Assembly (NCBI RefSeq): GCF_034351645.1
Contig: NZ_CP133782.1
Location: 2,981,001-3,045,000, forward strand
Source: Pseudomonas sp. DC1.2
GTDB lineage: Bacteria > Pseudomonadota > Gammaproteobacteria > Pseudomonadales > Pseudomonadaceae
Length of the DNA stretch: 64,000 bases
Direction: 5' to 3'
Below, one piece after another: positions 10,468-19,948 of this stretch. How positions within the stretch are numbered: the first letter of the stretch is position 1; every line of letters starts with the position of its first letter. Below the pieces are notes generated by a model, which worked only from the letters and a program-made list of their open reading frames with translations, was not told where the DNA came from and did no database searches. A program made the position numbers and the translations under genes.

Positions 10468-10483
10468 TGGCACGATTCCCGCT
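10468..10483 (+). promoter_or_regulatory. Sigma-54 (-24/-12) promoter of the 3-hydroxybutyrate operon
   Basis: TGGCACGATTCCCGCT has a perfect -24 element (TGGCACG) and the obligatory GG-N10-GC spacing; the -12 part is CCGC rather than TTGC. It lies 58 bases before the permease ATG, downstream of a sigma-54 activator gene, so the context supports it. Confidence 0.75.
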
Positions 10484-10541
10484 AATAGCCTCTCCTACAA
10501 AAGATTTACCCACAAAAATAACAATTCCAGGAGACACACCC

Positions 10542-11933
10542 ATGAGTGTGATCATTGCCTTGGCAGCCCTCGCGCTGTTGATGCTGGCGGCTTACCGTGG
10601 CTACAGCGTTATTCTTTTTGCACCAATTGCGGCCCTCGGCGCCGTGCTGCTTACCGACCCTTCCGCCGTTGCCCCAGCGTTCAGCGGGGTATTCATGGAG
10701 AAAATGGTCGGGTTCATCAAGCTATATTTCCCTGTATTCCTGCTCGGTGCGGTATTTGGCAAGCTAATCGAGCTGTCGGGTTTCTCACGCTCAATCGTCG
10801 CGGCCGCCATTCGCTTGCTGGGCACCCGCCAGGCCATGCTGGTGATCGTGCTGGTCTGCGCCCTGCTGACGTATGGCGGCGTGTCGCTGTTTGTGGTGGT
10901 GTTCGCGGTCTATCCGTTTGCCGCAGAGATGTTCCGCCAGAGCAATATTCCCAAACGCCTGATTCCGGCGACCATTGCCCTCGGCGCGTTCTCGTTCACC
11001 ATGGACGCCCTGCCCGGCACCCCACAAATCCAGAACATCATTCCCAGTACGTTCTTCAACACCACAGCCTGGGCCGCGCCGTGGCTCGGTCTGGTCGGCA
11101 CCCTCTTCGTGTTCTGCGCCGGCATGCTGTTTTTGCAGCGCCAACGCAACAAGGCGCAACGGGCCGGTGAAGGCTACGGCAGCCTACTGCGCAACGAACC
11201 AGAAACCGCTGAAGACATCAAGCTGCCCAACCCTTGGATCGCGCTGTCACCGCTGCTGATGGTGGGCGTCATGAACCTACTGTTCACCCATTGGATTCCT
11301 TTGTGGTACGGCAAAACCCACAGCCTTGCGCTGCCAGGCATGAGCGCCCCGGTGACCACCGAAATCGCCAAGCTTACGGCGATCTGGGCAGTTCAGGCCG
11401 CCTTACTAATCGGCATTCTCATGGTCTTGGCGTTTGGTTATCAGGCGATCAAAGACCAGTTAGCAGAAAGCAGTAAAAGCGCCGTCAGTGGTGCGTTGCT
11501 GGCCGCGATGAACACGGCCTCGGAATACGGCTTTGGCGCGGTGATCGCTTCATTGCCAGGTTTTTTGGTATTGGCGGACTGGCTCAAAGGCATTCCCAAT
11601 CCACTGGTCAACGAAGCGATCACCGTAACCCTGCTGGCGGGCATCACCGGATCAGCCTCAGGCGGCATGAGCATTGCGCTGGCCGCAATGTCCGAGAGCT
11701 TCATCAGTGCCGCGCATGCTGCCAATATTCCCCTGGAAGTGCTGCACCGGGTGGCGGCAATGGCCAGTGGCGGCATGGACACGTTGCCGCACAACGGCGC
11801 AGTGATCACCTTGCTGGCGGTTACCGGGCTGACGCACCGCGAAGCTTACAAAGACATTTTCTGTATTACGATCATCAAAACGCTGGCGGTTTTCGTGGTG
11901 ATCGGCACTTTCTACGCCACTGGCATTGTGTGA
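10542..11933 (+). CDS. GntP-family permease, probable 3-hydroxybutyrate transporter
   Basis: Integral inner-membrane protein of 463 residues with roughly 12 hydrophobic segments and GntP/DsdX-family landmarks, such as FTMDALPGTPQIQNIIP and the C-terminal GMDTLPHNGAVITLL. AGGAGA lies 9 bases before the ATG. The family imports gluconate and other small hydroxyacids. Placed directly before 3-hydroxybutyrate dehydrogenase and acetoacetyl-CoA synthetase, it most likely imports 3-hydroxybutyrate. The stop is 7 bases before the bdhA start. Confidence 0.88.
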   Translation: MSVIIALAALALLMLAAYRGYSVILFAPIAALGAVLLTDPSAVAPAFSGVFMEKMVGFIKLYFPVFLLGAVFGKLIELSGFSRSIVAAAIRLLGTRQAMLVIVLVCALLTYGGVSLFVVVFAVYPFAAEMFRQSNIPKRLIPATIALGAFSFTMDALPGTPQIQNIIPSTFFNTTAWAAPWLGLVGTLFVFCAGMLFLQRQRNKAQRAGEGYGSLLRNEPETAEDIKLPNPWIALSPLLMVGVMNLLFTHWIPLWYGKTHSLALPGMSAPVTTEIAKLTAIWAVQAALLIGILMVLAFGYQAIKDQLAESSKSAVSGALLAAMNTASEYGFGAVIASLPGFLVLADWLKGIPNPLVNEAITVTLLAGITGSASGGMSIALAAMSESFISAAHAANIPLEVLHRVAAMASGGMDTLPHNGAVITLLAVTGLTHREAYKDIFCITIIKTLAVFVVIGTFYATGIV

Positions 11934-11940
11934 GGTATTG

Positions 11941-12714
11941 ATGACGACTCTTAAGGGCAAAACTGCACTGGTCACCGGTTCCACCAGCGGTATTGGCTTG
12001 GGCATCGCGCTCAGCCTCGCCAAAGCTGGGGCCAATGTGGTCCTCAACGGTTTCGGCGATGCCTCGAAGGTGATTGCCGACGTCGAGCAATTTGGGGGCA
12101 AGATCGGTCATCACCCGGCCGATGTCAGCGACCCGGCGCAGATTGCCGAGATGATCGCCTACGCCGAGCGCGAGTTCGGCGGCGTCGATATTCTGGTGAA
12201 TAACGCCGGCATCCAGCACGTCGCGGCAGTTGAAGAGTTTCCGGTGGAGCGCTGGGACTCCATCATCGCGATCAATCTGTCCTCGGTGTTTCACAGCACG
12301 CGCCTTTGCCTGCCAGGCATGCGCGTCAAAAATTGGGGGCGGATCATTAATATCGCTTCGGTTCACGGCCAGGTTGGGTCGGTGGGCAAGGCCGCTTATG
12401 TGGCCGCCAAGCATGGTGTGATCGGCTTGACCAAGGTCGTTGGGCTGGAGACCGCTACCACGCAGGTCACCTGCAATGCCATCTGCCCAGGCTGGGTACT
12501 GACGCCACTGGTGCAAAAGCAGATCGATGATCGCGCCGCCGCCGGCGTCGACCCACAACAGGCGCAGCACGACTTACTGGCACAGAAGCAACCCTCGCTG
12601 GAATTCGTCACCCCCTCGCAACTCGGCGATCTGGTGCTGTTTCTGTGCAGCGAGTCCGGCAGTCAGGTACGCGGGGCGGCATGGAATATGGATGGCGGGT
12701 GGTTGGCGCAGTAG
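11941..12714 (+). CDS. bdhA: D-3-hydroxybutyrate dehydrogenase
   Basis: Short-chain dehydrogenase/reductase of 257 residues that oxidises 3-hydroxybutyrate to acetoacetate with NAD+. The cofactor motif TGSTSGIGLG is at the N-terminus, the NNAGIQH block follows, and the catalytic YxxxK is within AAYVAAKHGVIG. The C-terminus (GAAWNMDGGWLAQ) is typical of this subgroup. The ATG at 11941 has GAGG five bases upstream, overlapping the permease stop. The product acetoacetate is activated by the next gene. Confidence 0.92.
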   Translation: MTTLKGKTALVTGSTSGIGLGIALSLAKAGANVVLNGFGDASKVIADVEQFGGKIGHHPADVSDPAQIAEMIAYAEREFGGVDILVNNAGIQHVAAVEEFPVERWDSIIAINLSSVFHSTRLCLPGMRVKNWGRIINIASVHGQVGSVGKAAYVAAKHGVIGLTKVVGLETATTQVTCNAICPGWVLTPLVQKQIDDRAAAGVDPQQAQHDLLAQKQPSLEFVTPSQLGDLVLFLCSESGSQVRGAAWNMDGGWLAQ

Positions 12715-12767
12715 GCGCAATGACTGAGCATTTCCACGCAACTCGTGAGGAACGAGAGAGGCAAACA

Positions 12768-14723
12768 ATGTCCGATATCCTCTGGCAACCCAGCGCGGAG
12801 CGCGTCAGCAAGACCCGCATGGACGCCTTCCGGTGTTTTATCAATCAGCGGCATCAGCTTGCAGTGGGCGATTACCCGGCCTTGCACCAGTGGTCGATTG
12901 ATCATCGGCAAGTCTTCTGGCAGGCCATCGTCGACTTCTTCGAGATCCGCTTCCATGCGCAACCGAGTACCGTGCTGCATGAAGGTCCGCAGATGCCCAG
13001 CGCCCAGTGGTTCCCCGGCGCGACCCTGAACTTCGCCGAACACCTGTTGCTTCGTCGTGATGAGGCCGTGGCGGTCATCGCGATCGCCGAAACCGGCCAG
13101 CGCGAACAATTGACGTGGGCCGAATTGGCCAGCCATGTCGCCGGTTTCCAAAACAACTTGAAAGCGGCGGGCGTTGGCCTCGGCGACCGGGTAGCCGCGT
13201 GCATGCCCAACACATGGCAAACCCTGGTGGCCATGCTCGCCACCACCAGTTTGGGGGCCGTCTGGTCCTGTTCATCGCCGGACTTCGGCACCCAAGGGGT
13301 CATCGACCGCTTCGGCCAGATCGAACCGACAGTGCTGATTACTTGCGCCGGCTATCGCTATGCAGGCAAGGAGATTGACCAGACGGCCAAGGTCAATGAG
13401 ATCCTCGAACGCCTGCCTTCGCTGCAACAGCTAATCGTCGTGCCCTACTCGCGACCTCAAACGCAGACCGCGGACTTCTGCACTCAAGCCAAGGTCACCT
13501 TGTGGAGTGACTTTTACCGTCCCGGCGGCGCACCCACATTTGTTGCCGTCCCTTTCGCGCATCCGCTGTACATCCTCTATTCCAGCGGCACCACCGGCGT
13601 GCCCAAATGCATCATCCACAGCACCGGCGGTGTGCTACTGCAACACGTTAAGGAACATGGGTTGCACGTCGATCTTGGCCCCGGCGATCGTTTGTTCTAC
13701 TACACCACTTGCGGCTGGATGATGTGGAACTGGCTGGTTTCAGCGCTGGCGGTCGGCAGTGCGGTGGTGTTGTACGACGGCTCGCCGTTTCATCCCGACC
13801 CGCAGCGCTTGGTCGACCTGATCGATGACGAGCGCATCAGCGTTTTTGGCACCAGCCCCAAGTACCTTGCCACCCTGCAAAGCCTTGGTCTCAAACCTCG
13901 ACAGAGCCATGACTTGAGCAGCCTTAAAACCCTGCTCTGCACCGGCTCAGCGTTATCACCACACAGCTATGACTACGTTTACGGTGAGTTCAAGGCTGAC
14001 GTTTGCCTGGCCTCAATGTCCGGCGGCACCGACATCGTTTCGTGTTTTGTGAACGGCAATCCGCTGCTGCCCGTGCGGCGCGGAGAAATACAGGGCAAGA
14101 GCCTGGGCATGGCAATGGAAGTCTGGAACGACGCCGGGGAAGTGCTGATCGGCGAAAAAGGCGAGCTGGTCTGTACCCGCCACTTTCCGGCGATCCCCAT
14201 CGGCTTCTGGAACGATCCCACCGGTGACAAGCTTCGCGCCGCGTATTTCGGTCAGTTCCCTGGCGTCTGGGCCCAGGGTGATTACGCCGAACAACTGCCG
14301 CATGGCGCGATGATAATCCACGGACGCTCAGACGCCGTGCTTAACCCTGGCGGCGTGCGCATCGGCACGGCAGAAATCTACCGTCAGGTGGAGAAAATCG
14401 CACAGGTGCTGGACAGCGTCGCTATCGGCCAGCCATGGCAGGATGACGTGCGAGTGGTGCTGTTTGTAAAGTTGCGAGACGGTGTGGAACTGGATGAAGC
14501 GCTGAGGCAACAGATTCGTCAGGTCATTCGCGCCAACACTACGCCACGGCATGTGCCGGCGAAAATCCTCGCTGTGACGGATATTCCCCGCACCATCAGC
14601 GGCAAGATTGTTGAGTTGGCGGTGCGAAATGCGGTTCAGGGTCACGCGGTAAAAAACACGGATGCACTGGCCAATCCGGAGGCACTGGAGCAGTTCCGCA
14701 AACGCCCGGAGCTCAACGACTAA
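12768..14723 (+). CDS. aacS: Acetoacetyl-CoA synthetase
   Basis: ANL-superfamily acid:CoA ligase of 651 residues that converts acetoacetate, ATP and CoA to acetoacetyl-CoA. Landmarks are the ATP-binding P-loop [14 protein letters not shown], the GWMMWNW block of this subfamily, the [11 protein letters not shown] motif and the C-terminal [14 protein letters not shown] hinge with a late catalytic lysine in TISGKIVEL. The ATG at 12768 has a GAGAGAGG ribosome site; longer in-frame starts overlap bdhA and add unrelated residues. It completes the route from imported 3-hydroxybutyrate to acetoacetyl-CoA. Confidence 0.93.
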   Translation: MSDILWQPSAERVSKTRMDAFRCFINQRHQLAVGDYPALHQWSIDHRQVFWQAIVDFFEIRFHAQPSTVLHEGPQMPSAQWFPGATLNFAEHLLLRRDEAVAVIAIAETGQREQLTWAELASHVAGFQNNLKAAGVGLGDRVAACMPNTWQTLVAMLATTSLGAVWSCSSPDFGTQGVIDRFGQIEPTVLITCAGYRYAGKEIDQTAKVNEILERLPSLQQLIVVPYSRPQTQTADFCTQAKVTLWSDFYRPGGAPTFVAVPFAHPLYILYSSGTTGVPKCIIHSTGGVLLQHVKEHGLHVDLGPGDRLFYYTTCGWMMWNWLVSALAVGSAVVLYDGSPFHPDPQRLVDLIDDERISVFGTSPKYLATLQSLGLKPRQSHDLSSLKTLLCTGSALSPHSYDYVYGEFKADVCLASMSGGTDIVSCFVNGNPLLPVRRGEIQGKSLGMAMEVWNDAGEVLIGEKGELVCTRHFPAIPIGFWNDPTGDKLRAAYFGQFPGVWAQGDYAEQLPHGAMIIHGRSDAVLNPGGVRIGTAEIYRQVEKIAQVLDSVAIGQPWQDDVRVVLFVKLRDGVELDEALRQQIRQVIRANTTPRHVPAKILAVTDIPRTISGKIVELAVRNAVQGHAVKNTDALANPEALEQFRKRPELND

Positions 14724-14765
14724 GCGCTTCAATTGACGCTGGCAGCAAGCGCCGCAGTAGGGGTG

Positions 14766-15875
14766 TCAGTCCATCAGCCCCCACTCACCGGGTGGGGCTT
14801 GGGGGGCCGGCGCAGCATCGGCGTGCAACTTCAATCTCAAGCGCAAGTTATTCACCGAATCGGCATGCTTCAACGCCTCCGCCTCATCGATTGCACCCTC
14901 GAGCACCAACGCATAAAGCGCCGCGTCGAACGTTTGCATTCCCAGCCCCCCGGACTTTTCCATGATCCCCTTGAGCTCGGAAAACAGATTACGCCGGATC
15001 AGGTCCGCGATGGTCGGCGTCCCGAGCATTACCTCGACCGCCGCCCGACGCTGCCCCTCGCGTGTGCGCACCAGCCGCTGTGAAACAAACGCCTTGAGGT
15101 TATTACCGAGGTCGTGGAGCAACTGCGGACGGCGCTCTTCGGGAAAGAAATTGATGATGCGATCCAGCGCCTGATTGGCGTTGTGAGCGTGCAAAGTCGA
15201 AATCACCAGATGGCCGGTATCCGCGAACGCCAATGCATGTTCCATGGTCTCGCGGTCGCGAATTTCGCCAATCAGCACCACATCCGGCGCCTGACGCAGA
15301 GTATTTTTCAGGGCCGCATGGAAACTGCGAGTGTCAACGCCAACTTCTCGCTGATTGATGATCGACTTCTTGTGTCGATGGATGTATTCCACCGGGTCTT
15401 CGATGGTGATGATATGGCCACTGCTGTGGCGGTTACGGTAATCGATCAGCGCTGCCAGGGACGTGGACTTGCCCGAGTCAGTGGCGCCGACAAACAGCAT
15501 CAGCCCCTGCTTGAGCATCACGGTTTCCAGCAGCACTGCGGGCAACTTAAGGTCTTCGAAGCGCGGAATGTCGAGTTTGATGTTGCGCGCCACAATCGAT
15601 ACGTCGTTGCGCTGTTTGAAGATATTGACCCGAAAGCGCCCGACCCCGGACAGGGAAATCGCCAGGTTCATTTCCAGGTCCCGATCGAACTCAACGCGTT
15701 GTTCGGCGTCCATGATGGAATCGGCAATGGCCGCGATTTCCCCCGGTTTGAACGGCTGATCGTCCAATGGCTTGAGCACACCGTCGAACCGTGCACTGGG
15801 GGGTGCGCCAGTGGACAGATAAAGATCAGAGCCATTTTCACTGGCAAGGTGTCGCAACAACGCATCTATTTCCAT
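14766..15875 (-). CDS. pilU: PilT/PilU-family type IV pilus retraction ATPase (PilU-like)
   Basis: Hexameric secretion ATPase of 369 residues. It has an N-terminal PilT/PilU domain (GSDLYLSTGAPP), then Walker A GATDSGKST, the Asp box, Walker B QAPDVVLIGEIRD and the His box (HLVISTLHAHNANQALDRI). The C-terminus lacks the PilT AIRNLIRE motif and resembles PilU (GMQTFDAALYALVLEGAIDEAEALKHADS). The ATG at 15875 is chosen because it starts the conserved MEIDALLRHLASENGSD segment. No other pilus gene is nearby, so it is an orphan. One P-loop residue (D in GATDSGKST) replaces the usual glycine, although the GxxxxGKS pattern is kept. It is divergent from the sensor kinase. Confidence 0.85.
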   Translation of the reverse strand: MEIDALLRHLASENGSDLYLSTGAPPSARFDGVLKPLDDQPFKPGEIAAIADSIMDAEQRVEFDRDLEMNLAISLSGVGRFRVNIFKQRNDVSIVARNIKLDIPRFEDLKLPAVLLETVMLKQGLMLFVGATDSGKSTSLAALIDYRNRHSSGHIITIEDPVEYIHRHKKSIINQREVGVDTRSFHAALKNTLRQAPDVVLIGEIRDRETMEHALAFADTGHLVISTLHAHNANQALDRIINFFPEERRPQLLHDLGNNLKAFVSQRLVRTREGQRRAAVEVMLGTPTIADLIRRNLFSELKGIMEKSGGLGMQTFDAALYALVLEGAIDEAEALKHADSVNNLRLRLKLHADAAPAPQAPPGEWGLMD

Positions 15876-16007
15876 GGTAAAAAAACACCCGCTAAGCATT
15901 CAATGAACAGATATAACCCGGATCAGTGTTACATCGGGTCATTCTGCGTCTACCGTCTTGCAAGGATAGTAGACGCCGCCTCACCGACTTAAGTGCAGGA
16001 CAATGCA

Positions 16008-18545
16008 ATGAACGCAATATCCAAGGGCAGTGATGCCCAGGCCTTGATCGCCCGCACGGACTGGAGCCGTAACCCTTTGGGCGCCCCCGATGCCTGGCCG
16101 CAGAGCCTGAAAACAGCAGTGGACATCGTAATTCATTCGCCCATGCCAATGCTCTTGCTGTGGGGCCCGCAGCTTACACAAATTTATAACGACGGCTTCG
16201 CCCTGCTGGCAGGTAACAAACATCCAAACGCTTTCGGACAACCAGCGCACCTGATATGGCCGGAATTAAAAGACTTCACCGACCCCATCTACAGCGCCGT
16301 CCTACAAGGACATGTGCGGACCTACACCGAACAACGATTCACCTTACAGCGCGATGGAGGTGAAGCTGATTTTTGGCTGGATTTGACCTATAGCCCCATC
16401 CGCGACGAGAGCGCTAACGTTGCAGGCATTCTGGTCACCGCCATCGAAACCAATGAGCGCCGGCGCATTGCCCTTGAACTGGAGCAGCGTTCAGCCGACA
16501 GCCTCAAGGCCCAGCACGATACCGAACAGCGCCTGCAACTGGCCTTGGCAGCCACTGACGCCGTGGGCACGTGGGATTGGAACATTGGTGAAGATCGCTT
16601 TATTGCCGATGCCCACTTCGCACAATTACACGGCGTAAATCCGGCATTGGCCAGCCAGTTGCCCATCAGCGATTACCTCCAGGGCGTTCACCCGGAGGAC
16701 CGGGCGCTGATTGCGCGCAGCATCAAGCACTGCATCACCCACGGCACCGAATACGCCGAGGAATACCGCCTGCTGCAACCCAACGGTGAGTTGCGCTGGG
16801 TATTCGCCAGGGGTCGTTGCTACAAGGACCACCATGGTCGGCCGACCCGTTTCCTGGGCGCCGCCCTCGACCTGACCGAACGCAAGCACACCGAGCAGGC
16901 GCTGCGTCAGAGCCAGACCGAACTGCAACTGATCATCAACGCAATGCCCATCCTGATCAGTTACGTTGACCGCGAAGAACGCTTTCGCCTGAACAACGCC
17001 GCGTACCTTGATTGGTACGGGCTCACGCCACAAGAGCTTTATGGCAAAACCATCCAGGAAATGCTCGGCGACGAAGCCTACGCCCTGCGTGCAGAACCGA
17101 TCGCTGATGCGCTAGCCGGCAAGCCGTGCTGTTTCAGCATCAACACCCTGCACCGCGACGGCAGCACCCGTCATGCGCTGATGAATTACCTGCCGCGACA
17201 CGGGGCCGACGGTTCGGTGAACGGTTTCTACATCTTCGTCATTGACGAAACCGAGCGTAAACAAACCGAGGAAGCCCTGCGCAACCTCAATGAAACGCTT
17301 GAGGAACGGGTGATCGCTCGTACTCGGGAATTGGCCGAAGCCAACCAGCGGCTGCAAAACGAAATGTTTGAACGCGAGCGCGCCGAAGATGCGTTGCGCC
17401 ATGCACAAAAAATGGAAGCGGTCGGCCAGCTGACAGGAGGCATCGCCCACGACTTTAACAACATGCTCACCGGGATCATCGGCAGCCTCGACCTGATGCA
17501 GCGCTACATCGCCGAAGGGCGCGCCGAAGAAATCGGCCGTTTCACCGAAGCCGCCGTGTCCTCGGCCAACCGGGCAGCGGCGCTGACACACCGGCTGTTG
17601 GCGTTCTCCCGACGCCAGTCACTGGACCGCAAACCGCTGAACGCCAACGAGCTGGTGCATTCTCTGGAAGACTTGCTCAGCCGCACCAAGGGCGACCACA
17701 TCGAACTCAAGCTGCAATTAGTCGCTGACCTCTGGTCGGTCAGCACCGACGTCAGCCAACTGGAAAACGCCTTGCTGAACCTGGTCATCAATGCCAGGGA
17801 CGCGATGCCCGACGGCGGCGATTTGTTGATCGAAACAGCCAATGTTTACCTCGACGGCAGCGACATCACCACCCTGGAACCGGTCAAAGCCGGCGACTAC
17901 GTGATGATTGCCGTGAGCGATAACGGCGCAGGCATGACGCCGTCAGTGCTGGCCAAAGCCTTCGATCCGTTCTTCACCACCAAACCCATCGGCCAAGGCA
18001 CAGGCCTGGGATTGTCGATGATCTATGGCTTCGCCCAGCAGTCTGGCGGCCACGTCAGCCTCGACAGTGTGCCGGGCCAAGGCACCAGCGTGCGCCTGTA
18101 CCTGCCCCGCCTGAACCTCGGCGTCCCGGAAAATAGCGTGTTACCCGCCACCGGCGAGGCGCCGGCAGCCAATGCGGGCGAAACCGTCATGTTGGTGGAG
18201 GACGATCCGGCGGTACGCATGCTGGTGCTCAACCTGCTCAACGAGCTGGGGTATAACGCCCACGAAGCTGAAGACGCCAAGTCGGCCCTGCCCTTGCTTG
18301 AGTCCGACCTGCGAGTGGATTTGCTAGTGACCGATGTTGGGCTGCCAGGGATGAATGGTCGGCAACTGGCGGAGATCGCCCGTCAGTACCGCCCCGATCT
18401 GAAAGTCCTGTTCATGACCGGTTATGCCGAGAAAGCCGCCGAGCGCCAGGGGTTTCTGGAAGCAGGCATGGACATGGTCGCCAAACCCTTCTCCATCGAG
18501 CTGTTGGCCAACAAGATTCGCACGATGATCGGTCAACCCGAGTGA
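16008..18545 (+). CDS. Hybrid sensor histidine kinase (PAS x3 - HisKA - HATPase - REC)
   Basis: An 845-residue cytoplasmic kinase without membrane helices. Three PAS-type sensor segments (about residues 15-150, 165-290 and 295-415) are followed by a coiled linker and a HisKA domain with His481 in [14 protein letters not shown]. The HATPase has an N-box (NARDAM), DNGAGM and [14 protein letters not shown]-terminal receiver domain has EDD near its start, phosphoacceptor Asp776 in [11 protein letters not shown] and Lys in AKPFS. The first PAS begins with the [18 protein letters not shown] signature frequent in Pseudomonas PAS kinases. The start at 16008 has an AGGA site upstream. The output partner is not encoded nearby and the signal is unknown. 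Confidence 0.9.
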   Translation: MNAISKGSDAQALIARTDWSRNPLGAPDAWPQSLKTAVDIVIHSPMPMLLLWGPQLTQIYNDGFALLAGNKHPNAFGQPAHLIWPELKDFTDPIYSAVLQGHVRTYTEQRFTLQRDGGEADFWLDLTYSPIRDESANVAGILVTAIETNERRRIALELEQRSADSLKAQHDTEQRLQLALAATDAVGTWDWNIGEDRFIADAHFAQLHGVNPALASQLPISDYLQGVHPEDRALIARSIKHCITHGTEYAEEYRLLQPNGELRWVFARGRCYKDHHGRPTRFLGAALDLTERKHTEQALRQSQTELQLIINAMPILISYVDREERFRLNNAAYLDWYGLTPQELYGKTIQEMLGDEAYALRAEPIADALAGKPCCFSINTLHRDGSTRHALMNYLPRHGADGSVNGFYIFVIDETERKQTEEALRNLNETLEERVIARTRELAEANQRLQNEMFERERAEDALRHAQKMEAVGQLTGGIAHDFNNMLTGIIGSLDLMQRYIAEGRAEEIGRFTEAAVSSANRAAALTHRLLAFSRRQSLDRKPLNANELVHSLEDLLSRTKGDHIELKLQLVADLWSVSTDVSQLENALLNLVINARDAMPDGGDLLIETANVYLDGSDITTLEPVKAGDYVMIAVSDNGAGMTPSVLAKAFDPFFTTKPIGQGTGLGLSMIYGFAQQSGGHVSLDSVPGQGTSVRLYLPRLNLGVPENSVLPATGEAPAANAGETVMLVEDDPAVRMLVLNLLNELGYNAHEAEDAKSALPLLESDLRVDLLVTDVGLPGMNGRQLAEIARQYRPDLKVLFMTGYAEKAAERQGFLEAGMDMVAKPFSIELLANKIRTMIGQPE

Positions 18546-18597
18546 GTTAAGGCATAATCGCGCGCCCCGCGCTCATCACCGTTACAAGGTCTGTCTC

Positions 18598-18873
18598 ATG
18601 AAAGCTCAAGCCCGCCATATTCTGGTGAAAACCTCGGAAGAAGCCGAGCAGCTCAAACAACGCATCGCCAAGGGTGAAGCCTTCGACGTGCTGGCCAAAA
18701 AATACTCCACCTGCCCGTCCGGCAAGCGCGGCGGCGATTTGGGTGAAGTCAGGCCGGGGCAGATGGTCGGCGTGATCGACGCAGTCATCTTCAAAAAACC
18801 GCTGCGCGTAGTGCATGGTCCGGTCAAGAGCAAATTCGGCTATCACCTGGTGCAGGTGTTTTATCGGGATTGA
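18598..18873 (+). CDS. Peptidyl-prolyl cis-trans isomerase, small parvulin (second copy)
   Basis: A 91-residue stand-alone parvulin with the same architecture as ppiC at 2825: KAQARHILVKTSEEAEQLK, then CPSGKRGGDLGEVRPGQMV and VKSKFGYHLVQV. It is more divergent and more basic. It is cytoplasmic, with no signal peptide. AAGGTCT upstream of the ATG is a modest ribosome site. It follows the sensor kinase by 52 bases and is probably expressed separately. Confidence 0.94.
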   Translation: MKAQARHILVKTSEEAEQLKQRIAKGEAFDVLAKKYSTCPSGKRGGDLGEVRPGQMVGVIDAVIFKKPLRVVHGPVKSKFGYHLVQVFYRD

Positions 18874-18895
18874 ACGAGGGGCTGCCGACTCCCCA

Positions 18896-18935
18896 TCGCG
18901 GACCAGCCCACCTTAAGGGGCGGGCTGGTCCGCGA
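18896..18935. terminator. Long hairpin between convergent genes
   Basis: A perfect 14-bp inverted repeat (TCGCGGACCAGCCC / GGGCTGGTCCGCGA) with a 12-nt loop lies between the parvulin stop and the end of the minus-strand kinase gene. There is no T-run; it is likely a bidirectional terminator or REP-like element. Confidence 0.65.
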
Positions 18936-18957
18936 ACCGATTGCGCAGCGAACGGCG

Positions 18958-19890
18958 CTATCTGGGAATGAGCGCCCCTGGCACCTGAATCACCCGACTC
19001 GCCAACCGATGACCCGCCTCGGCAGCCTCCACAGGACTGCCGCCCCTGAGCCGACTGGCCAAGTAGGCCGCGCTGAACGAATCCCCCGCTGCTGTGGTGT
19101 CTACCACCCGCTCGACCTGATGCGCTGGCACCTCGAATGACTCGCCATTGCAGCGAATCAAACACGGCTCGGCGCCACGTTTGAGCACCACTTCCGGGGT
19201 GCCAATCTGTGTGTAAGCCTCAAACACCGCTGCACAGTCAGAAAATTGAAACAACGCCTGCTCGTCATCGACCGTTAGCAGTGCCAGGTCCACATAAGGC
19301 AACACACTGCGATAAGCCGCCCGCGCATCGTCCACCGAGGCCCACAGGCGCGGCCGATAGTTGTTGTCGAAGACGATTCGCGCATCCCGCTGCCGAGCCT
19401 CAATCAAGGTCTCCAGCCATTTCTCGCGCCCCTGCGCGCCAAGCACCGCCAGGGTGATGCCGCTGAAATACAGCACGTCATAGTCCGGCAGTGCCGCAAG
19501 GATTGGCGCGGCGGCAGGCGTGGTGAAGCAATCACGCACCGCCGCCTCGTTGCGCCAATACAGAAAGCGTCGCTCGCCAGCGGCATCAGTCTGAATGCAA
19601 TACAGACCCGGCAAGCGACCGGGCAACCGTTGCACCAGGCTTAACCCGATATTTTCTGTGGCCCAACTTCGGCACATGGCGTCGCTGAAACTGTCGTCGC
19701 CCAGGGCGGTGACGTAATCTACCGCGCCGCCCTCACCCATTTCTCGGCACAGGTAGACCGCCGTATTCAAGGTATCGCCACCGAAGCTTTGTTGCAGGCT
19801 GCCGTCCGCGCGCTGCTGTAGCTCGATCATGCATTCGCCGATCAGGGCAATGCGCGGAACGTTAGGGCCGAGGGTGCTGATGGTGTTCAT
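18958..19890 (-). CDS. kdgK: 2-dehydro-3-deoxygluconokinase (PfkB family)
   Basis: PfkB-family carbohydrate kinase of 310 residues that phosphorylates 2-keto-3-deoxygluconate (KDG) to KDPG for the Entner-Doudoroff pathway. It has the N-terminal ALIGECMIELQQ..., the substrate motif FGGDTLNTAVYL, and the PfkB signature 2 with the catalytic Asp in DTTAAGDSFSAAYLASRL. The ATG at 19890 starts the conserved region; upstream in-frame codons overlap the preceding gene. It lies directly downstream of a PLP ammonia-lyase gene on the same strand. This suggests the lyase product is KDG, that is, D-glucosaminate catabolism. Confidence 0.88.
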   Translation of the reverse strand: MNTISTLGPNVPRIALIGECMIELQQRADGSLQQSFGGDTLNTAVYLCREMGEGGAVDYVTALGDDSFSDAMCRSWATENIGLSLVQRLPGRLPGLYCIQTDAAGERRFLYWRNEAAVRDCFTTPAAAPILAALPDYDVLYFSGITLAVLGAQGREKWLETLIEARQRDARIVFDNNYRPRLWASVDDARAAYRSVLPYVDLALLTVDDEQALFQFSDCAAVFEAYTQIGTPEVVLKRGAEPCLIRCNGESFEVPAHQVERVVDTTAAGDSFSAAYLASRLRGGSPVEAAEAGHRLASRVIQVPGALIPR

Positions 19891-19948
19891 TGAGGAGTGC
19901 TCTCGCAGTTCGGTGATCTCTGGACGGGCGCCTTCGCGGTGTGAAACC

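Noticed and set aside
2825..18873. The two parvulin genes as a recent duplication
   Set aside because: They share only family motifs and differ widely elsewhere and in context; they are ordinary paralogues.
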